Source: Luidia sarsii
Taxonomy: Eukaryota > Echinodermata > Asteroidea > Paxillosida > Luidiidae
Direction of reading: 5' to 3'
Length of the DNA stretch: 64,000 nucleotides
Assembly: GCA_949987565.1 (NCBI GenBank)
Contig: OX465111.1
Location: 5,204,921 to 5,268,920, forward strand
The notes below the pieces were generated by a model, which made no database searches, was not told where the DNA came from, and worked only from the letters and a program-made list of their open reading frames with translations. Positions within the stretch are counted from its first letter, which is position 1. Each line of letters opens with the position of its first letter. Both the position numbers and the translations under genes were made by a program. This document shows, in pieces, positions 35,814-40,861 of this stretch.

Positions 35814-36206
35814 AGGGAGAGAGGGAGAGAGGAGAGGGAAAGAGGACCTACTGCAATAGCTTTCAAAATACAAAGGCCTTTTTATTTCTCAAGTGTTTGG
35901 GCTGATGCAATCTGACCATGATGCAATATCTAATACTCTACAGATATCTTAAGAGTATTCACAAATTATATCTCAGTATGTCACCCTTAGTGAAGACTGT
36001 ACTCACAATAACCTGGTGTCGTTGGGTATTCCACGGGGTAGCTCTCTCAGTCCTCGGTCTTTGCAGTACACGACGCGCGGTAGACCGGCGCTACACTCGC
36101 ACACTTCGCAGGCAGGGCGGGACGAGTCGGGCACGGCGGTAGAGCACGCCAGACCGACACACGCCAGCCAGGCCGCACACCACCGCTGGACCGTCCAGTC
36201 GCCCAT
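7731..36206 (-). CDS. LRR - GCC2/GCC3 - multipass membrane protein, 15 coding exons
   Basis: Joined coding exons in gene order: 36206-36007, 34065-33991, 33182-33123, 32786-32718, 25230-25159, 23525-23454, 22901-22833, 21344-21255, 20150-20079, 18652-18509, 16803-16732, 15118-15062, 13686-13505, 12981-11170, 7873-7731. They total 3,189 nt, 1,062 residues plus TAG, with every junction GT-AG and in phase. Predicted protein: signal peptide and Cys-rich LRR cap (~1-66), 12 LRRs (~67-350), a linker with a GCC2/GCC3 Cys motif (~351-411), further GCC2/GCC3 and EGF-like cysteines, then at least eight hydrophobic segments (~600-1015) and a Cys/Ser-rich tail. This fits a plasma-membrane protein with an extracellular recognition region; ligand and signalling are unknown. 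LRR-per-exon phase-2 structure is also known from glycoprotein-hormone/LGR receptors, but the membrane part here is not an obvious rhodopsin-type GPCR. An unseen exon or alternative splicing is possible. Confidence 0.8.
8150..10935. repeat. (GGTCTC)n-GACATGAA minisatellite, 21/27-bp units
   Basis: Over 100 units, each with two or three GGTCTC/GGTCTT/GGTCTCA hexamers followed by GACATGAA, so units are mostly 21 or 27 bp. All lengths are multiples of three, and three of the six frames stay open for more than 900 codons (Ser-Glu-Thr, Gly-Leu and Val-Ser polymers). It lies inside the last intron of the LRR gene. The start (8155-8190) is a degenerate quasi-palindrome of GGTCTCG/CGAGACC. Variant units (GTTCTC, GTCTTA, GTCCCA) are scattered, suggesting conversion or slippage. 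Confidence 0.9.
10990..11095. repeat. (GAGTCC)n degenerate repeat
   Basis: Degenerate GAGTCC/GAGTCA/GAATCC hexamers just beside the preceding array and close to the donor of the membrane exon. The same repeat type occurs at 18832-19135 and 20592-20935. Confidence 0.65.
11170..12981 (-). CDS. Exon 14: GCC2/GCC3 cysteine repeats and multipass membrane domain
   Basis: A single 1,812-nt exon bounded by acceptor CCCCTCAG and donor GTGGGT. It begins GGFYQNKTG, completing a CPPG-GFY GCC2/GCC3 motif from the previous exon. It continues with [20 protein letters not shown] and [13 protein letters not shown], then CRNAAG...[14 protein letters not shown] first membrane segment follows ([20 protein letters not shown]), then at least seven more hydrophobic stretches. 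Before the last pair is a conserved-looking [20 protein letters not shown], a pattern familiar from TRP-like/GCC multipass proteins of invertebrates and protists (from memory). The large antisense frames over this exon are GC-rich shadows. Confidence 0.85.
13188..13262 (-). repeat. tRNA-derived SINE head
   Basis: The minus strand reads GGATAGCTCAGATGGTAAAA (A-box-like) followed ~40 nt later by GGGTTCAAGTG (B-box-like), the polymerase III promoter layout of a tRNA. Stems are too degenerate for a functional tRNA. A duplicate lies at 40133-40206. Confidence 0.6.
13505..13686 (-). CDS. Exon 13: post-LRR linker and first GCC2/GCC3 motif
   Basis: 182 nt between acceptor TTGTGCCAG and donor GTATTG. 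Encodes [17 protein letters not shown]...C-S-L then [12 protein letters not shown] and LCLACPPG, a GCC2/GCC3-style Cys pattern that completes in exon 14. Entry phase matches the LRR exons; exit phase matches exon 14. The duplicate at 40442-40623 is nearly identical. Confidence 0.8.
13925..14725. repeat. (CCTGC/CCTGT)n pentamer array
   Basis: Pentamers CCCTG, TCCTG and CTCCA in 15- to 55-bp higher-order patterns; the minus strand reads GCAGGGCAGG. It lies in intron 12. The open frames it produces (Gly-Arg-Ala-Gly-Gln polymers) are not genes. The copy at 40862-42318 is longer by several hundred bp, so the array has changed size since duplication. Confidence 0.9.
15062..15118 (-). CDS. Exon 12: last LRR (short, 57 nt)
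   Basis: Acceptor ATCAACCTCAG, donor GTAAGT. Encodes [18 protein letters not shown], an LRR of the N-x-L-x-x-L-P type, 19 codons instead of the usual 24. Phase 2 at both ends. Duplicated at 42649-42705. Confidence 0.75.
15237..16655. repeat. 18-bp G-rich minisatellite (GGGTGGATGGGAGGGGAT and variants)
   Basis: Tandem 18-mers with a sharp switch near 16107 from GGATGGGAGGGGATGGGT to GGATGTGAGGGGATGGGT. A block containing GATGATAGGAGTGATTGATG recurs (15257 and 15470), showing higher-order duplication. The plus strand is rich in GGG runs and could form G-quadruplexes. It fills almost all of intron 11. Confidence 0.9.
16732..16803 (-). CDS. Exon 11: LRR
   Basis: 72 nt, acceptor CACTGCAG, donor GTAAGT. 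Encodes [15 protein letters not shown]..., an LRR repeat that directly continues the SLSEL at the end of exon 10 to give a canonical LxxLxLxxN junction. Phase 2 at both ends. Confidence 0.8.
16919..16980 (-). pseudogene. Relict or cryptic LRR exon (62 nt, out of phase)
   Basis: Good splice sites (acceptor GTTTCAG, donor GTAAGA) bracket a stretch encoding [19 protein letters not shown], which resembles an LRR. Its length is not a multiple of three, and including it shifts or terminates the frame, while skipping it joins exons 10 and 11 perfectly. Most likely a decayed exon or a poison exon; an assembly indel in its A6 run is possible. Confidence 0.45.
17903..18280 (+). mobile_element. Non-LTR retrotransposon fragment (end of reverse transcriptase ORF)
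   Basis: The translated frame reads [16 protein letters not shown], then LLDRVQRRV and [16 protein letters not shown] with [10 protein letters not shown], the familiar end of CR1/Jockey/RTE-type reverse transcriptase ORFs (IRP..EYC.H.W.GA / LDR.Q.R / L.HRR...L.L.YRY). It is truncated at the 5' side near 17903. It is antisense to the host gene, in intron 9/10 sequence, and inactive. Confidence 0.75.
18509..18652 (-). CDS. Exon 10: two LRRs
   Basis: 144 nt (2 x 72), acceptor TTTTCCCAG, donor GTGAGC. Encodes [18 protein letters not shown] and [18 protein letters not shown], two textbook LRRs in one exon, as if the intron between them was lost. Phase 2 at both ends. Confidence 0.9.
18832..19135. 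repeat. (GAGTCC)n degenerate repeat
   Basis: GAGTCC/GAGTCA/GGGTCT hexamers in intron 9. The right part (from ~19101) is shared with copy B, where it joins the 18-bp minisatellite at ~43567. Confidence 0.75.
19804..19880. repeat. Degenerate copy of the CGAAACGTC hairpin repeat
   Basis: Left side GATCTTAGTAGGACCTTTCT and right side AGAAAGACCCTGCTAGGATC are imperfect inverted repeats, followed by CGAAACGTCAGGCCC. Same family as the perfect hairpin at 37078-37196. Confidence 0.65.
20079..20150 (-). CDS. Exon 9: LRR
   Basis: 72 nt, acceptor CGTGACAG, donor GTGAGT. Encodes [19 protein letters not shown], a canonical LRR. Phase 2 at both ends. Confidence 0.88.
20592..20935. repeat. (GACTCGGACTCGGCCGGG)n minisatellite
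   Basis: About twenty near-tandem GACTCG units with GGCCGT/GGCCGG/GGCCAG spacers, roughly 18 bp per unit, in intron 8. Confidence 0.8.
21255..21344 (-). CDS. Exon 8: LRR (long, 90 nt)
   Basis: Acceptor TTGATAG, donor GTGAGT. Encodes [20 protein letters not shown]..., an LRR with six extra residues after the core. Phase 2 at both ends. Confidence 0.82.
21432..21538. repeat. CGAAACGTC hairpin repeat, imperfect copy
   Basis: Left arm contains TGACGTTTCGATCCTAGCAG, right arm CTAGGATCGAAAGGTCAGGC, separated by GGCC. The arms have several mismatches, including CGAAAGG for CGAAACG. In intron 7. Confidence 0.75.
21770..22045 (+). repeat. Tandem ~66-bp derivative of the hairpin repeat
   Basis: Four or five units of CCGAACGCCTTTGAGAAAGG-like sequence spaced about 60-66 bp apart, ending in GGATCGAAACGTCAGGCCC, so the right half of the hairpin repeat has been amplified internally. 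The short frame it encodes (PNAFEKG repeats) is not regarded as a gene. Confidence 0.65.
22833..22901 (-). CDS. Exon 7: LRR
   Basis: 69 nt, acceptor GGTTTCAG, donor GTAAGT. Encodes [19 protein letters not shown]. Phase 2 at both ends. Confidence 0.85.
23454..23525 (-). CDS. Exon 6: LRR
   Basis: 72 nt, acceptor TCTGTACAG, donor GTATGT. Encodes [19 protein letters not shown]. Phase 2 at both ends. A 1.2-kb polypyrimidine tract (on the gene strand) begins about 40 bp upstream of its acceptor. Confidence 0.87.
23565..24763. repeat. Polypurine GGGAGA/GGGGAGA tract
   Basis: About 1.2 kb of almost uninterrupted purines on the plus strand, with GGGAGAGA, GTGAGA and GGGGAGA sub-blocks. The mirror-symmetric polypurine could form triplex (H-) DNA. 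It lies in intron 5. Long open frames on both strands are low-complexity artefacts. Confidence 0.92.
25159..25230 (-). CDS. Exon 5: LRR
   Basis: 72 nt, acceptor ATCTTTAG, donor GTGAGT. Encodes [19 protein letters not shown]. Phase 2 at both ends. The 97-bp satellite starts ~50 bp upstream of its acceptor. Confidence 0.87.
25282..31748. repeat. 97-bp tandem satellite, about 67 units
   Basis: Unit length 97 bp. Each unit reads roughly CTGGGACATCCTCCCTCCAC, then TGCTGACTGTCTTTCTCGTG, then CATGTG, then TCTCTCTCCTTCTCATCAG. Variation is limited to a few positions (CTTGG/CTGGG, GTAC/GTCC, TTCC/TTGC, CATCAG/CATAAG). A block of about 12 units near 26904-28050 recurs at 29329-30475, an offset of 2,425 bp (25 units). 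It lies in intron 4. Because 97 is not a multiple of three, the many 60-180-codon frames inside are artefacts. Confidence 0.95.
31749..32717. other. Unique intron sequence between satellite and exon 4
   Basis: Part of intron 4. A short stretch near 32220-32270 (minus strand) can be read as LRR-like but lacks a usable donor. No other feature recognised. Confidence 0.4.
32718..32786 (-). CDS. Exon 4: LRR
   Basis: 69 nt, acceptor CCATTACAG, donor GTAAGT. Encodes [19 protein letters not shown]. Phase 2 at both ends. Confidence 0.83.
33123..33182 (-). CDS. Exon 3: LRR (60 nt)
   Basis: Acceptor CCCCAACAG, donor GTGAGT. Encodes [19 protein letters not shown], a shorter repeat with the N-x-I core. 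Phase 2 at both ends. Confidence 0.78.
33991..34065 (-). CDS. Exon 2: first LRR
   Basis: 75 nt, acceptor CCCACGCAG, donor GTGAGT. Encodes [19 protein letters not shown], an LRR following directly on the cap encoded by exon 1. Phase 2 at both ends. Confidence 0.88.
34151..34222 (-). repeat. tRNA-derived SINE head
   Basis: The minus strand reads TAGTTCAGGTGGTAAGGGC (A-box-like) and, ~35 nt on, GTGTTGAAGTCTC (B-box-like). Pol III-promoter-like, without intact stems. In intron 1, between exon 2 and the polypurine tract. Confidence 0.5.
34257..35850. repeat. Polypurine GAGAGGGAGAAAGG tract
   Basis: About 1.6 kb of purines on the plus strand in GAGAGGGA/GAAAGGGA/GGAGGAAG units, with a ~280-320-bp higher-order pattern (GAAATGGAGAG recurs near 34311, 34811, 35032 and 35263). 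It fills most of intron 1. Open frames on both strands are artefacts. Confidence 0.92.
36007..36206 (-). CDS. Exon 1: start codon, signal peptide and LRR N-terminal cap
   Basis: Begins ATG at 36206-36204 and runs 200 nt to donor GTGAGT. The start MGDWTVQRW plus the hydrophobic [10 protein letters not shown] is a typical signal peptide. It is followed by [20 protein letters not shown] and LRELPRGIP, the Cys cluster of an LRRNT cap with the usual LPxGIP ending. The frame is open further upstream, but this ATG places the hydrophobic segment correctly. Phase 2 exit. Confidence 0.85.
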
Positions 36207-37077
36207 TGTAGGCCCGAATCCACGGATCAGGCTCGGGCTCAGGCTTCGTCTCCGTCTGACCAAACCTGAAGATCCAGATTGTGGCTTGTTTCCGAATTTG
36301 AAGGTTTGTTGGCTTAATAAGTACGGAGTTATCAGCAAGAAACTGGGGCCAAACGCTCGTACAGTTTCTAGATGCCAGTGGCGTTACAACGGGCGAGAGA
36401 AAATAATATGCCCGAAGCCTATAATAGCTCGAGCCTAAGCCTTCATTTCGTAAACGGCTCTACTTCGTCGGAGTGGAGCAATTGGCGTGCAGACTTACGT
36501 TCGCCCACATTCACGGCTGTGCGGCTAGCGATCGGCTTGCGTTCTGACTGCTTTGACGTGTTGCAACGGTGTTAATATATCATACGAGGGGAGCGGGAGG
36601 GGAGCTTGCGTCCGGGGTTTAGAGACGGACGAGTGTCAACAATTAGTCAGCCAGTACAATCTGTCTCGATTACGGTTGTTGTGTCAACTCCCCCGCATCA
36701 ACTGACACGACGGGGACGTGTCAATAGAAAAACCACAACAATAAATGATATACACGATATCGAAGGGGAATGTAGTCGTTTCGTAAGTTCTGGCTGGGTT
36801 TCACTCCCGGTTAGCCCTACACTGAATTGCACACACCGCGTTGTTACGCGAATCATAAGGATTAAGGGATTTGAGCTCGCAATTGCTCGGTATCACGGTA
36901 TCCTCCTACTCACAGAGCCAACCAACATAAATACACAAAGGACACAGATTTCAACTTTTCAATGCACTGAAAATCGCATTAGAGTAGCATTTTATCAACA
37001 ATGTCTAATGATCTATAATTTTGGTGATATACAAAAATGTTGCAAACTGCTTACTGACTAAAATTACCAAAATGTAA
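36207..37077. other. 5' flank of the LRR/GCC/membrane gene
   Basis: Contains the presumed 5' UTR and promoter of the minus-strand gene, but I see no clear TATA box or initiator. A plus-strand frame at 36606-37061 encodes nothing I recognise. Confidence 0.35.
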
Positions 37078-37196
37078 ATCTTAAAATTTAGTGGGCCTGA
37101 CGTTTCGATCCTAGCAGGACCTTTCTCAAAGGCAGACTCTGTCTTTGAGAAAGGTCCTGCTAGGATCGAAACGTCAGGCCCACTAAATTTTAAGAT
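37078..37196. repeat. Perfect 54-bp inverted repeat with 11-nt loop (CGAAACGTC hairpin family)
   Basis: Arms 37078-37131 and 37143-37196 are exact reverse complements; the loop is GCAGACTCTGT. Each arm contains TGACGTTTCGATCCTAGCAG or its complement. The plus-strand right arm reads TTTGAGAAAGGTCC-TGCTA-GGATCGAAACGTC, in which GGTCC/GGATC can pair as a small stem before CGAAAC. Related copies lie at 19804, 21432 and 21770-22045. Confidence 0.92.
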
Positions 37197-37214
37197 CTAT
37201 ATTTTTTTTTTATA

Positions 37215-37475
37215 AGATAGGATGGGATAGGGTGGGATGGGAATGGGTTGGATGGGAGGGGGTTGGGATTGAATGGGATTGGAATGGATGGGATGGGATG
37301 GATAGGGTGGGATTGCATGGGATGGGAATGGGTGTGATGGGATGGGAATGGGTAGGATGGGATGGGTGGGGTGGGATTGAATGGGATGGGAATGGATTGG
37401 ATGGCGTGGGATGGGAATGGATTGGATGGCGTGGGATGGGAATGGTTTGGATGGATGGGATGGGTAGGATGGGAG
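37215..37475. repeat. (GGGATGGGAATGGGT) G-rich minisatellite
   Basis: Degenerate GGGATGG/GGAATGG/GGTGGGATT units next to the hairpin. G-run rich on the plus strand. Spurious Trp/Gly/Met frames only. Confidence 0.8.
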
Positions 37476-37499
37476 GGACTTACTGGCCGGACAAGAGGC

Positions 37500-37665
37500 T
37501 ACATTATATTTTCTACTGAAATATACCTCTCCATTCTGGAGTGGAGCAGACGCTAAATCACTGAAAATCTTAGACAAACTGCAGAAGAAAGTTATTTATC
37601 TTCTCAAAATGTATGAGCCCACGGAAGGAGGGTAACGGCACAGGAGGAAAGTTGCTTCCCTGTGC
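37500..37665 (+). mobile_element. Possible degraded LINE reverse-transcriptase remnant
   Basis: One frame reads PFWSGADAKSLKILDKLQKK followed by VIYLLKM, resembling the W.GA....L..LQ.R/K segment near the end of non-LTR reverse transcriptases. It is only ~40 codons, ended by a stop, and not otherwise supported. A 3'-tail-like AT-rich segment with AATAAA near 38180 could be its end. Confidence 0.3.
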
Positions 37666-38377
37666 ACATTCCACCGTCATTTCTGGTCCTGCAGCCACCC
37701 ACGGAGTGGAAACTATTTCCACCCGTATCGACATGAGTGAGAGTGACCGGATCATCGGTAAATGCTCAACCCAACAGTCTTTCTTTTTGTTTTGTTCCTT
37801 TTTTTTATGCAAGATCGCCCAAAACAAGGCTGAAAAAACCACTCAAGGTTAAGAGCTAGAGAAAGTAGAGGATAGATAGAGAGACTCAGGAAGGTCGGAG
37901 ATAGGAATTTACATTCCTTTTGAAAATGGCAAGAAAATAGGCAGGGGGAAAGCAAGAACCAGGAAAGGAATTCCAGGTAGAGGCAGAACGAGGGAAGAAG
38001 CCGTTCCGATACCTCTCCCTTCTACATCTAAAGATTGTACTTATCTTCTTGTGTTATAGTGTATGTTGGTTCTATGAAATGCATTATTTATTTAACTATT
38101 ATAATGTAAATTTAATTATCATATTAGTTCATGTATATATCTTCCTGTAACTGGCATTTTGTTTGCTGTTGGATGAGATTAATAAATAAGAAATAGAGTA
38201 AGAATATCGGTAAAGCAGGTCTTGTGCAAGGATTACATGTAGGATCGCCAGAGTTTGCCTTATAATATCCTAGATTGTTAAATCAAGAAGATTATGAAAA
38301 TTGTCCCCCTGCAAAGGCCACCGACTGCCTGGAAGGATTAATCAACAAGCATCAGCAGGACGGGAGCCGAAGCGAGT
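37666..38377. other. Intergenic; 3' flank of paralogue B
   Basis: Unique AT-rich sequence. TTTATT at 38087-38092 reads AATAAA on the minus strand, about 290 nt past the paralogue B stop, and could be its polyadenylation signal. No genes recognised. Confidence 0.35.
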
Positions 38378-38601
38378 TCAATCACCGATCCCACCACCGT
38401 CACCAGAGCCACCCTCACCGCCGCCCCCGCCGCCGCCGCCGCCGCCGCTCCCGGTGGCCGCTCGGGGATTGTCGTCCAGGTAGCCGAGGCGTTGCCACGA
38501 GCGCCGCCGAAGGCGCTGTTCGCAGGGCCGGCAGCACGCCCGCCAGAGGAGACTAGCGAGCCGGCTGCGCCCGCCGCAGCCGCGCCGGCAGGCCCCGAAA
38601 G
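38378..38601 (-). CDS. Terminal exon of paralogue B
   Basis: 224 nt, acceptor TGAGGGCAG, in phase with the donor at 39065. Encodes 73 codons plus TGA: FGACRRGCGGRSRL, WRACCRPCEQRLRRRSWQRL, then a Gly-rich end (G10) and GGGIGD. The Cys-rich, basic start matches in position the [15 protein letters not shown] start of the intact gene's last exon. The GC-rich plus-strand frames here are its antisense shadow. Confidence 0.6.
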
Positions 38602-38642
38602 CTGCCCTCAGCCCGGCCCAGGCCAGACTCGCTACGATAGAA

Positions 38643-38717
38643 AAGGAGGAGATTTCACCCTTGAAGGGGGCGCACTCGAAATGACGTGCAAGCGCTCTAC
38701 CGCCTGAACTCTCATCA
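38643..38717 (-). repeat. tRNA-derived SINE head
   Basis: The minus strand reads GAGTTCAGGCGGTAGAGCGC (strong A-box) and TTTCGAGTGCGCCC (B-box-like) ~25 nt later. It lies in the last intron of paralogue B. Not a foldable tRNA. Confidence 0.5.
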
Positions 38718-39065
38718 GATATAACATTATGTCTTTGTTTTAAGTATTGTATGTTCTATCCTTGAATTCGTCTCGTAGTTGTCCGTCTTATTGTTTTCTG
38801 TGTTAACCGGATGTTTTCCTTCAAGCCTCGGCTTATTTAACAGCCTCATACGTATTCAATTTACCCCTGAACCCCATTTGACCCCACAAACCAAATCAGT
38901 TTGGAAACCATCCTGTACGTACGTTCAGCGTGTACATTGCAAAGACCAAACGATTTGTGGTGGTTTTTTTTTTCATAGAGTCGACAGTCACGTAAGTCGA
39001 GCCCGAATTCGAGTCGAGTCTCGTGCGTCAGCTGTCAGCTGAGAGAATGAGAAGATATCACTCAC

Positions 39066-39927
39066 CTGTGACGTACAGGATGATGCTGAGGTTGAGTAGG
39101 ACGATGAAGGTCGCCAGAATCCGCTTCCTCGTCTCGCCCGAGTAGTCCGGGTGGGCGGGCGAGAGGAGCAAGGAGGCGGCCAAGAGGTTGAGGAAGATGG
39201 CGGTCAGCGAGCACATCTGCAGCCGGTGCTCGGTGGGGTCGCGCATGGGCCGCACGTAGGCGTGCACCACCAGGAAGGCCACGGCGATGACGATGCTGGC
39301 GAAGAGGGTGAAGGGGTCGTCGGCGCCGAACAGGAGGACGAAGAGCGTCTGCAGGACCTTGCGGGCCAGCTCCACGATCTCCCAGTACCAGAACCGGTCC
39401 TCGTAGTTCTCGCACAGGAAGCTCTGCCAGCTGACCACCTCCGCGTCCTTCCGCTCCTCGGAGTGAGCGCTCTGACCATGAGCGTTATCGTGGTCATTGA
39501 CCAGGGTGCTCAGTTCCTCGTCGACGTCCGGCCAGGTCGTAGACGGGCTCCTCGCGGACCAGCTGTCCGCAGAAGCTGGCGTAGGCGTCCCAGTTCGCGG
39601 CGTCGACGTCCCCGCCGCTGCCCCAGTCCCAGGTCCACCAGTAGCCGGGCAGGAGGTGCTGGTACTCGCCCGAGCAGTTGACCCCTTCCACGGGGCAGGG
39701 GAAGCACTGGCCGAACCGGTCCTTGCGGTAGTAGTTCTCCAGGCACGGGCAGGCGCGGAAGCCTGCGTGCAGGCTCTTGTTGGTGCTCGTCGGGCACACC
39801 GTGCAGTCGGCCGGCCGGATACCAGGGGCGTTCTCATGCGTGACGTAGGTTCCGTTGTTGCACGGCAGGCAGTTGAGAATCTCCTCTCTGTGGACGACTT
39901 GCCCCGTCTTGTTTTGATAAAATCCGC
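39066..39927 (-). pseudogene. Paralogue B membrane exon, internally deleted and frameshifted
   Basis: 862 nt. The 5' part is nearly identical to the intact exon up to REEPVYD, then the frame breaks into a stop about 16 codons on. The 3' part resumes at [16 protein letters not shown] in another frame and reaches [17 protein letters not shown]. The last ~33 codons (SPAHPDYSGETRKR, NLSIILYVTG) belong to a different paralogue from the intact gene's ([24 protein letters not shown]). Donor GTGAGT intact; acceptor AG lost. Confidence 0.85.
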
Positions 39928-40132
39928 CCGAGGGGTAAAACAACCAACAACGGGCATAATATTTGAGAATGTAATTTTGGTCAGCAGGCAGTCGGGCAAA
40001 GCGCCGAGCCTACAGTGTTTGATTCCACATCGAGTAGCGCAAACCCTTGTCGAAGTGACTATTGAACTGCTAGAAATGTGCAAATCTAAGAGGCCAACAT
40101 TTGAAGAAAAAAAACAGGGAAAGAAAACTCAG

Positions 40133-40206
40133 ACTGGGCCCTCACTTGAACCCAAAGGCCTCTGGGGTTACGTAACAGCGCTTTTACCATCTGAGCTATC
40201 CATCCT
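40133..40206 (-). repeat. tRNA-derived SINE head (duplicate)
   Basis: Same element as at 13188-13262, carried by the segmental duplication. The flanking poly-G run at 40314 is much shorter than its counterpart near 13364. Confidence 0.6.
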
Positions 40207-40441
40207 TTAGATGATGGCCTTCCCAAATAGTCAACTAGTCTCGGGTTCGGTCATTTCTGCCATTTAAAAAAAAAAAATGTTCCAAAGTTATTATTATTAT
40301 TACTTTTTTTTTTTGGGGGGGGGCTAGCCTAACATTTATATTAAAACTGCGTCTGTCCAGGTGGCCGACTTTAAGGCTTGGTGGTGAGTCTCCTCAGGGA
40401 AGACCTCTGGCTATGCCAGTGGTCTGCAGCCCTTACAATAC

Positions 40442-40623
40442 CTGGCGGGCAGGCTAGGCACAGCGAGGACCAGCTGGCCCCGAAGTAACCCCTGGGACAC
40501 GGCGAGCATTCCACGAGGCTCCGGGGCTTCGAGAGGCTGCACCCGAAGCCGGACGATCTGAGGAGTTTGGCCACGTCGTCGGTGACCAGGATGGACCAGC
40601 GGAAATCGTCCCGGACAAACTCT
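40442..40623 (-). pseudogene. Paralogue B copy of exon 13
   Basis: 182 nt with both splice sites and the open frame preserved; nearly identical to 13505-13686. Included in a locus that is broken elsewhere. Confidence 0.75.
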
Positions 40624-40861
40624 CTGGCACAAGACCACATCGAGCAACAACATTTTCAGTGTCGAATCTGGTATCACTGGGATACTAATACGCGTATGCC
40701 AAATAGGTATATGCAGGCTCGATCAAACCCAATATGCTGATTCAAAATCGTGACCTCACCTGACCTGATCTGACCAGTCCTGACCCGACTTGGCATGGCA
40801 CAACACGACACGAACCGGCATTGTAGTAAGTAAACGTAACCTGGCCTGACCTAACCTAACC

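Noticed and set aside
36606..37061. 151-codon plus-strand frame
   Set aside because: No recognisable motif, composition or splice signals; probably chance.
37078..37196. Functional hammerhead ribozyme
   Set aside because: The essential CUGAUGA box is absent; only stem II-like pairing and a CGAAAC box remain, so activity is not claimed.
38301..38707. Plus-strand GC-rich Pro/Arg/Ala frames
   Set aside because: Antisense of the poly-Gly/Cys-rich terminal exon of paralogue B, which has matching splice phase on the minus strand.
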